From JAJDNS01 sp963578825 (lineage in GTDB: Bacteria; Acidobacteriota; Vicinamibacteria; Fen-336): a stretch of 64,000 bases of DNA. Where the stretch lies: contig CAUZDW010000021.1 in the NCBI GenBank assembly GCA_963578825.1, positions 1 through 64,000 on the forward strand, given 5' to 3'. Below the pieces are notes generated by a model. That model worked only from the letters and a program-made list of their open reading frames with translations, was not told the DNA's origin and ran no database searches. Of this stretch, positions 56,480 to 62,284 are shown one piece after another. The translations under genes and the position numbers were made by a program. Every line of letters begins with the position of its first letter. The first letter of the stretch is position 1.

Positions 56480-56571
56480 GGGTCTTGTGCGATTTTTCTC
56501 ATGCATTTTCGTACTCTGGCTGATTCGAGAGGCTCATGAGGCCCAATTCCCTGGATCCCGGGGCCGGCCGG

Positions 56572-56601
56572 TTGACGGGGCGCCCACCCATCCGGTATAA
56601 A
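56572..56601 (+). promoter_or_regulatory. Sigma70-like promoter for the threonine-synthase-like operon
   Basis: TTGACG (56572-56577), an 18-base spacer and TATAAA (56596-56601). The expected start is near 56608, three bases before the GTG of a cysteine-rich small frame. It points away from the cysH promoter, about 95 bases away. Confidence 0.65.
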
Positions 56602-56610
56602 CCGAGTATT

Positions 56611-56694
56611 GTGACTGAGTGCTCTTGCGGTTGTTGCCGAATGATAGGCATGCGCCCCGGGTCCCGGGCTCCGCGTGCTCGCGGCGACAGCTAA
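56611..56694 (+). CDS. Cysteine-rich leader peptide of the threonine-synthase-like operon
   Basis: A 27-codon frame starting GTG at 56611 and ending TAA at 56692-56694. It reads MTECSCGCCRMIGM followed by a basic, Pro-rich tail, with Cys at positions 4, 6, 8 and 9. Such a cluster would stall ribosomes when charged tRNA-Cys is scarce. There is no ribosome binding site, and the predicted transcription start is 3 bases upstream, so the message is probably leaderless, as for the divergent frame at 56351-56443. An intrinsic terminator follows 30 bases downstream. It resembles the poly-cysteine leader frames described upstream of sulfur genes in actinobacteria, but I know of no match to this sequence. 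Confidence 0.65.
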   Translation: MTECSCGCCRMIGMRPGSRAPRARGDS

Positions 56695-56724
56695 GAGCGA
56701 CACCAAGACACGCGAGAGACAGGA

Positions 56725-56762
56725 GGCCCGGAGCGAACGAGCTCGCGGGCCTTTTCTTTTTT
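56725..56762 (+). terminator. Attenuator hairpin before the threonine-synthase-like gene
   Basis: GGCCCG-GAGC and GCTC-G-CGGGCC form a 10-base-pair stem with one bulge and a 6-base loop, followed by TTTTCTTTTTT (56752-56762). It is a textbook Rho-independent terminator located 55 bases before the enzyme start at 56817, so it must be conditional. Confidence 0.85.
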
Positions 56763-56816
56763 GTACTGCAGGCGAGCGGCGACGGGCGATTCAGGGGCAG
56801 GAAGGATGGCAAGACG

Positions 56817-58121
56817 ATGAGCTTCGTCCGAGGGCTCGAGTGCAAGGAGTGCGGCGCCGCCTACCCGGTCGAGCCGCGAATGATGTGCGACGCGTGCTTT
56901 GGCCCTCTCGAGGTCGCCTACGATTACGAGGCGCTCTCAAAGACAGTGACACGCGAGAGCATCGAGGCCGGCCCGGCGTCCCTGTGGCGCTACCGCGACC
57001 TCCTGCCCATCGAAGGCGAGCCGCTGGCCGGGCTTCGTTCGGGATTCACACCCCTCGTCCGGGCGGACCGGCTCGCCAAGAAGCTCGGCGTGCGAGAGCT
57101 CTACATCAAGGACGATGGCGCAAACTATCCGACGTTCAGCTACAAGGACCGTGTCGTCGCGGTGGCCCTGACCCGGGCGATGGAGTTCGGCTTCGAGACC
57201 GTGGGCTGCGCGTCGACCGGCAACCTGGCCCACAGCGTCGCGGCGCATTCGGCGGCAGCGGGGCTCCGATCGGTCATCCTCATTCCCCACGATCTCGAGG
57301 TGGGCAAGGTCGTGGGGACACTCGTCTTCGGTCCGAACCTCGTGAAGGTGCGCGGCAACTACGACGACGTCAACCGCCTGTGCACACAGATCGCCGATCA
57401 GTACGGATGGGCGATCGTGAACGTCAACCTGCGTCCCTACTACACGGAAGGGGCGAAGACCCACGGGTTCGAGATCGCCGAGCAGCTCGGCTGGCGGCTC
57501 CCGCAGCACACGGTCGTGCCGGTGGCCGGCGGCACGATCCTGCCCAAGATCGCGAAGGCCTACGACGAGTTCACTCGGCTTGGGCTCGTCCAGAACGACG
57601 GGGCGAAGATCCACGCCGCGCAGGCCGCCGGCTGCGACCCGGTCATCAAGGCGATCGAGGCCGGGACGGAACGGTTCAAGCCGCAGAAGCCCGACACCAT
57701 CGCCCGGAGCATCGCCATCGGGAACCCCGCCGACGGCCCCTACGCGATCCGGGTGGTCTCGGAGTCCGGGGGCTCCGGGGCCTCGGCCACGGACCGAGAG
57801 ATCCTCGAGGCGATCGAGCTGCTTGCGCGCACCGAGGCCATCTTCACCGAGCCCGCCGGAGGCACGACGCTCGCGGCCACCATCAAGCTCATCGAGTCCG
57901 GTCGCATTCCCCGAGACGAGTCGATCTGTGTCTGCATCACCGGAAACGGCCTGAAGACCATCGAGGTGCAGGAGGGGCGGCTTCCCCCGGTGCCAGTGAT
58001 CGAGGCCAAGATCGGCGCCTTCGACGAACTGGTCGACAGCGGGGGAGTGGCGGAGAATCAGGGGGGGCTCGGCCCAGGCGGAGCCCGCATCAACAGGGAG
58101 ACAAAATGGCTGACAAGGTGA
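56817..58121 (+). CDS. thrC: Threonine synthase-like PLP enzyme
   Basis: A fold-type II PLP enzyme of 434 residues. An N-terminal zinc-ribbon-like start (LECKECGAAYPVEPRMMCDA; Cys9, 12, 24, 27) precedes the core. PLP Lys110 lies in TFSYKDRVVAVAL, and VVPVAGGTILPKI and ITGNGLKTIEVQ are present. These match threonine synthases that carry this ribbon. However, the gene overlaps a MoaD/ThiS-family sulfur carrier and is preceded by a cysteine-rich attenuator, which points to sulfur-amino-acid synthesis. It may instead join sulfide from the carrier to an activated hydroxyl amino acid (compare CysM with CysO, or homocysteine synthesis by related pairs). Start ATG 56817 has a GGAAGGA site upstream. 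Confidence 0.85.
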   Translation: MSFVRGLECKECGAAYPVEPRMMCDACFGPLEVAYDYEALSKTVTRESIEAGPASLWRYRDLLPIEGEPLAGLRSGFTPLVRADRLAKKLGVRELYIKDDGANYPTFSYKDRVVAVALTRAMEFGFETVGCASTGNLAHSVAAHSAAAGLRSVILIPHDLEVGKVVGTLVFGPNLVKVRGNYDDVNRLCTQIADQYGWAIVNVNLRPYYTEGAKTHGFEIAEQLGWRLPQHTVVPVAGGTILPKIAKAYDEFTRLGLVQNDGAKIHAAQAAGCDPVIKAIEAGTERFKPQKPDTIARSIAIGNPADGPYAIRVVSESGGSGASATDREILEAIELLARTEAIFTEPAGGTTLAATIKLIESGRIPRDESICVCITGNGLKTIEVQEGRLPPVPVIEAKIGAFDELVDSGGVAENQGGLGPGGARINRETKWLTR

Positions 58122-58387
58122 GCGTTCGAATCCCCACAGTCCTGCGAAGCCACGTTGACGGCCAGGCGAAGGTCGATCTGGCCGGAGGGACCGTTGGCGA
58201 GGTGCTGAAGGGCCTGCTCGACGCCCACCAGAGCCTGCGCGGCCGACTGATGGACGAACAAGGCGAAGTGAACCGCTTCATCAACATATATCTCAACGAC
58301 GAGGACATCCGCTTTCTCGAGAATCTTGAGACCCCGGTGAAGGACGGCGACACCGTGATGATCGTCCCGTCGATCGCCGGGGGCTGA
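58106..58387 (+). CDS. MoaD/ThiS-family sulfur carrier (CysO-like)
   Basis: A 93-residue beta-grasp protein starting MADKVSVRIPTVLRSHVDGQ and ending VPSIAGG. The C-terminal Gly-Gly is the site that becomes a thiocarboxylate after adenylation by an E1-like enzyme. VNRFINIYLNDEDIRFLENL and KDGDTVMIVPS are typical of CysO/MoaD. It overlaps the PLP enzyme gene by 16 bases and has a CAGGGAG ribosome binding site. Close coupling with a PLP enzyme and cysteine-linked regulation makes CysO-like sulfur delivery more likely than molybdopterin or thiamin synthesis. No E1 or Mec-type protease gene is in the window. Confidence 0.85.
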   Translation: MADKVSVRIPTVLRSHVDGQAKVDLAGGTVGEVLKGLLDAHQSLRGRLMDEQGEVNRFINIYLNDEDIRFLENLETPVKDGDTVMIVPSIAGG

Positions 58388-58398
58388 TCCGTCTCCTC

Positions 58399-58418
58399 GG
58401 CGGGGCCTTTGGCCCGCC
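58399..58418 (+). terminator. GC-rich hairpin after the sulfur carrier gene
   Basis: GGCGGGGCC-TTT-GGCCCGCC forms an 8-9 pair stem with a 3-base loop just after the stop at 58387, but has only a short TCTTT behind it. It is a weak terminator candidate. The rest of 58388-58595 shows no gene. Confidence 0.35.
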
Positions 58419-58595
58419 CGCCCCCGTCTTTGCACCGCGGCCCGGATCGAAGAGCATGCGTTCCACCTCGACAGGCCGGGACTCAGCCAGTCCGTACGCA
58501 ACCGGTGTGGTCTGCCGCCGAGGGTCCAGCGAAGGAGCACCAGCGACAAAGCGCGCGGCTGTCGGTCCGAGCGACGCGACAGCACGGAGGATGAC

Positions 58596-58934
58596 ATGAA
58601 GAGAGTGGAGTGCATCGTCCGACCGCACCTGCTCGAAGCCGTGAAGAGCGGCCTGCAGGACGTGGGTGTCGTCGGGATGACGGTAACGGAGGTGAAGGGC
58701 TTCGGGCGCCAGAAGGGTCACGCGGAGACCTATCGAGGGGCCGAGTATCGCATCGAGTTCCTGCCCAAGGTCAAGATCGAGGACGTGCTGCCCGACGAGC
58801 TGGTCGACAGGGCGGTCGAGAGCGTGCTCAAGACGGCCCGCACCGGAAAGTTCGGCGACGGCAAGATCTTCGTGAGCTCGCTCGACGAGGTGATCCGAAT
58901 CCGGACCGGTGAGCGGGGAGAGGACGCGATCTGA
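58596..58934 (+). CDS. glnK: P-II nitrogen regulatory protein
   Basis: A 112-residue trimeric signal protein that senses 2-oxoglutarate and ATP/ADP. It starts MKRVECIVRPHLLEAVKSGL. The T-loop is present with Tyr51 (uridylylation site) in TYRGAEYRIEF, and the C-terminal TGKFGDGKIFV motif binds ATP. It is adjacent to amt (26 bases), the standard glnK-amtB pair in which the protein plugs the channel when nitrogen is plentiful. A strong GGAGG ribosome binding site lies 6 bases before the ATG. Confidence 0.95.
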   Translation: MKRVECIVRPHLLEAVKSGLQDVGVVGMTVTEVKGFGRQKGHAETYRGAEYRIEFLPKVKIEDVLPDELVDRAVESVLKTARTGKFGDGKIFVSSLDEVIRIRTGERGEDAI

Positions 58935-58959
58935 CGAGGCTGGAGAGGGGGACGTGGAA

Positions 58960-60313
58960 ATGAGCAGGATCGTGAAGAAGTCTGTCGTCGCCAGCCTGGT
59001 CATCGGCGCGATATCGCTCCTCGGCGCGGCGGCGGCGCACGCGCACGAGGCTGGCTCGGAGCTGAACGCCGGCGACACGGCGTGGATCCTGGCCTCGGCC
59101 GCCCTGGTCATGCTCATGACCGCGCCAGGGCTGGCACTTTTCTACGGCGGCCTGGTCAGCCAGCGAAACATGCTCTCGACGCTCATGCACAGCTTCTTCC
59201 TGCTGTGCCTCATCAGCGTCCAGTGGGTCCTCTTCGGCTACTCGCTCTCGTTCGCGCCAGGGGGGCTCGTTGGCGGTCTCGACTACGCGTTCTTCCGCGG
59301 CGTCGGTCAAGACGGCGCGCCGCTGGCCTCGACGGTGCCCCACGTGGCCTTTGCGATGTTCCAGGGGATGTTCGCCATCATCACCCCCGCGCTCATCACC
59401 GGTGCCTTTGCCGAGAGGATGAAGTTCTCGGTCTTCGTGATCTTCAGCCTGCTCTGGGCCACGATCGTCTACGACCCGCTGTGCCACTGGGTCTGGGCCG
59501 GGGCTGGCTCGGGGCGATGGGCACGCTCGACTTCGCCGGTGGAACGGTCGTGCACATCAGCTCCGGCGTCTCGGCTCTCGTCGCGGCCATCATGATTGGC
59601 CGCAGATCCGGGTACCCGCGCCGTCTCTTCCCGCCTCACCGCCTCACCCTCACCCTCGTGGGCGGGTCGCTCCTGTGGTTCGGCTGGTTCGGCTTCAACG
59701 GCGGCAGCGCGCTGGCGGCGAATGGTCTTGCGGCCCACGCATTCGTCACCACGCACATGGCCGCGGCCACCACGGGCCTGTGCTGGGCGCTCATCGAGTG
59801 GGCCCACCGCAGAAGCCCACCGTCCTTGGCGCGGTCACCGGCGCCGTGGCCGGCCTCGTGGCGATCACACCTGCCGCGGGCTTCGTCACGGTTCCCGGAG
59901 CGATGGCCATCGGTGTGGGCTGCGCGGTGATCTGCTACCTCGGCGTGAACACGCTCAAGCCGCGGTTTGGATACGATGACGCCCTCGATGTTTTTGGAGT
60001 GCACGGCCTGGGTGGCACCTGGGGCGCCCTCGCCACGGGCCTCTTCGCGACGACGTCGGTGAACGCAGGCGGCGCCGACGGGCTCTTCTACGGGAACGCG
60101 GGACAGCTCTGGCCGCAGTTCGTCGGCGTGGCCGCGGCCTGGGGGCTTGCTATCGTCGGCACGGCTGCCATTCTCGGAGGCATCAGGCTCTTCACCTCGC
60201 TCCGCGTCACCGAGGAAGAGGAGATCACGGGCCTCGACCTGTCCCTGCACGGGGAAGCGGCCTACAGTCCGGGTGGCTCCGGGGTGGGAACGGAGCCTTA
60301 CCGCACGAGCTGA
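58960..60313 (+). CDS. amt: Ammonium transporter (two frameshifts)
   Basis: A channel of the Amt/Mep/Rh family of about 450 residues with a cleavable signal peptide (LGAAAAHAH). Early sequence ASAALVMLMTAPGLALFYGG and YDPLCHWVWAGAG mark the family, with the latter near the conserved Asp/His-Trp region. VVHISSGVSALVAAIMIGRR and VFGVHGLGGTWGALATGLFA carry the two pore histidines. The frame shifts near 59510 (one G missing from a run) and near 59815 (one A missing), and all three parts are otherwise intact. These are probably sequence errors. It ends with a C-terminal tail that would interact with GlnK. Confidence 0.9.
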
Positions 60314-60390
60314 CGAGGACCGCGCGTCCGCAACACCATCAGCCGGGATGCATCGGTGCTCGAGTGCAGCCGTAGTCGTGGATCCGGGTA

Positions 60391-61719
60391 CTACGCCAGC
60401 GGTGCCTCGAAGAAGTGTGCGATCGAGTTGGCGTAGAACCGGAGGAGTGGATTCTGGGCTCGGTCGATGCGGAAGCCGTCTCCCTCGGGGAAGGCGACGC
60501 GGCGCAGCGTGAACATCACGAGAGCGCGATCGAGGATCTCCGCGCTCGACCTCTCTTCGCCGACGACAGGTGCGCTGGTCTCCCGAAGGATCCGACGAAG
60601 GTCGTCGAGCTGACCCTCCCATGCTGAGCGATCGATATGCTCACCGGGATGGCGCAGGAGCGCGGTGGCGGCCAGGGGCACGGGAGTCACGGGCATGATG
60701 TCGCCGATCCGGTGCATGACGTCGTCGGCCAGCTCCTTGAGCCGCGGCAGCCGCTTTTCCCTGGGCAGCTCCAGCACTCCGGGGCGGGCGGCCAGCCACT
60801 CGTCCACGCTCACCGGTGCACCGAAGTTGACGCAGGCCCGGCCGTAGCGTCGCGCTCGTCGAAGCATCCAGCGGGCCGAGACCTTGAAGACGTAGGAGGC
60901 GACCTCGCTGAGCTGCTGCCGGCGCGTCAGGCGCTCGTGCTCCGGTTTCTGCTCCCGCAGCAGCGAGCGGTCCTCGAGCACGCGGTCGTAGTTGATGGCG
61001 ACGGGGATGATGTAGAGCGGGCTCTCGAAACCAGGCTCGGCCTTCACGCGGATCAGGTAGTCGAGCAGCCCCAGCTTGGGCTCTCAAAAGCGGCCGTCAC
61101 GGCTCAGGCCGCCTTCGAGGAAGATTCCCTGGGTCACGCCGTTTCGGATGATGAGCTGGACGTAGCGCTCGAGCACGCTGTGATAGAGGGGCTCGCGGTA
61201 GCGACGGCGGACAAAATAGGACCCGAAGCTCTTGAACACCGCCTCCAGCGGCCACACACGCGCCCACTCGCCGACGGCGTACGACACCGCCACGCTTCCC
61301 GAGAGGACGTACGCCACCACGACGTAGTCGGCGTTCGAGCGGTGGTTCATGAGGTAGACCACCGTGGCGTCGCGGGGGATGGCCTCGAGGTCGTCGCGGG
61401 CCTCGTAGCCCACGGTGACCTTGTAGAAGAGCGGAGCCAGCACCCGGGCGACACCGTAGCCGAGGCGGTAGTACGAGATCAGGTTGAAGTTGGGGACGAT
61501 CTCTTCGACGTACTCGTGCACCCGATCCCAGGCCGCGGGCTCATCCTCGCCGGTCTCCCTGACGTGGCGGGCCACCGCCTCGGCCACCCGAGGGTCCGAC
61601 AGGAGCCGAGCGCGGACATGGCTCCCGCCCGTGCGCGTGAATCGGTCGATCCGCGCCCTGAACTTCCTGCGAATCGCCCGCACCGACCGCAGCCGTCGCC
61701 TCTGGAGCCAGGAGCTCAT
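60391..61719 (-). CDS. plsB: Glycerol-3-phosphate acyltransferase-like (PlsB family), with an in-frame TGA
   Basis: A membrane-associated acyltransferase of about 442 residues. The acyltransferase blocks are VVYLMNHRSNADYVVV (HxxxxD), FVRRRYREPLYHSV and GIFLEGGLSRDGRF, then LGLLDYLIRV. A TGA at 61084-61086 interrupts the frame right after GRDGRF-like sequence; the same frame continues with EPKLGLLDYLIRV and on to a stop at 60391. CGA (Arg) to TGA is the simplest explanation. It makes lysophosphatidic acid for membrane lipids; it is shorter than the ~800-residue E. coli enzyme but like many PlsB homologues of other phyla. The gene is followed by a small gap before the ammonium transporter's convergent end. 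Confidence 0.8.
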
Positions 61720-61752
61720 GCGCGATGCCCGGGGTGTGGCCCGGCAGGTCCG

Positions 61753-61995
61753 TCAGCGGCGCTCTTCTTCGGTCAAAGCCACTTCGAGGATGTCACCGCT
61801 CATCGCCTGCAACACCTCCGAGACGCCTTCCGGCTCCAGGTGCTGATCCTCGGGCACGGTCCAGGTTGCGATCACGCGGTGATCGCCCTCCACGGAGCGC
61901 AACGTCACGCCCCGGAGGTGCTCGATGATGTCGGCCACCGATCGTGCCTTCCCCGGTTGCGTCTCGACGACGATGTTCGCTACCAGCATCGCCAC
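61753..61995 (-). CDS. NapD-like chaperone
   Basis: An 80-residue cytosolic protein starting MAMLVANIVVETQPGKARSV, with GVTLRSVEGDHRVIATWTVP and LQAMSGDILEVALTEEERR. Its length, ferredoxin-like pattern and the spacing of hydrophobic residues match NapD, the chaperone that masks the Tat signal of periplasmic nitrate reductase. No napA or other nap gene is in the window, so its partner is elsewhere or it serves another molybdo-enzyme. A second in-frame ATG (codon 3) could start. It follows the small gene at 62023 by 27 bases. Confidence 0.6.
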   Translation of the reverse strand: MAMLVANIVVETQPGKARSVADIIEHLRGVTLRSVEGDHRVIATWTVPEDQHLEPEGVSEVLQAMSGDILEVALTEEERR

Positions 61996-62022
61996 CTCCT
62001 GTTGTTCACGACTCCCCCTCTC

Positions 62023-62244
62023 CTACTCTGACGGACGGGCCACCCGCGGCGCGGGAGCCGCGGCGGGGGTGGCCGAGCCGCCGGGCTTCGCCGCCCCGGC
62101 TCCACCCGCCACTCTCTCCTCCATGAGCTCCTCGCCGCGGGCGAAGAGCTCTTCCTTCGAGAGGCTCCCGGCATCGCCGTCAGCCAGGATGGAGCGCTGC
62201 GCCTTGTAGTCCTTGTTCTCGATCCTTCCGTCCTCCCGGGTCAA
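62023..62244 (-). CDS. Small protein of unknown function
   Basis: A 73-codon frame starting at TTG 62244 without a clear ribosome binding site. The N-terminal half is charged and helical (REDGRIENKDYKAQRSILAD, LSKEELFARGEELMEERVAG). The C-terminal half is Ala/Pro-rich and low complexity. I do not recognise a family. It lies between the HEAT-repeat membrane protein and the NapD-like gene on the same strand, with a 40-base gap on one side and 27 on the other. It may be a real small gene or a fragment. Confidence 0.4.
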   Translation of the reverse strand: MTREDGRIENKDYKAQRSILADGDAGSLSKEELFARGEELMEERVAGGAGAAKPGGSATPAAAPAPRVARPSE

Positions 62245-62284
62245 AGACTAAGGGTCGGGCCCCGCCGGGTCAATCGCCGACGGT

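Noticed and set aside
58399..58418. A firm terminator after the sulfur-carrier gene
   Set aside because: The hairpin is good but has no real T-run, so I list it only at low confidence.
61084..61086. A changed genetic code with TGA read as an amino acid
   Set aside because: TGA ends many intact genes in the window, such as glgX-adjacent and rmlA-type genes, and the two in-frame TGAs replace different residues (Trp and Arg).
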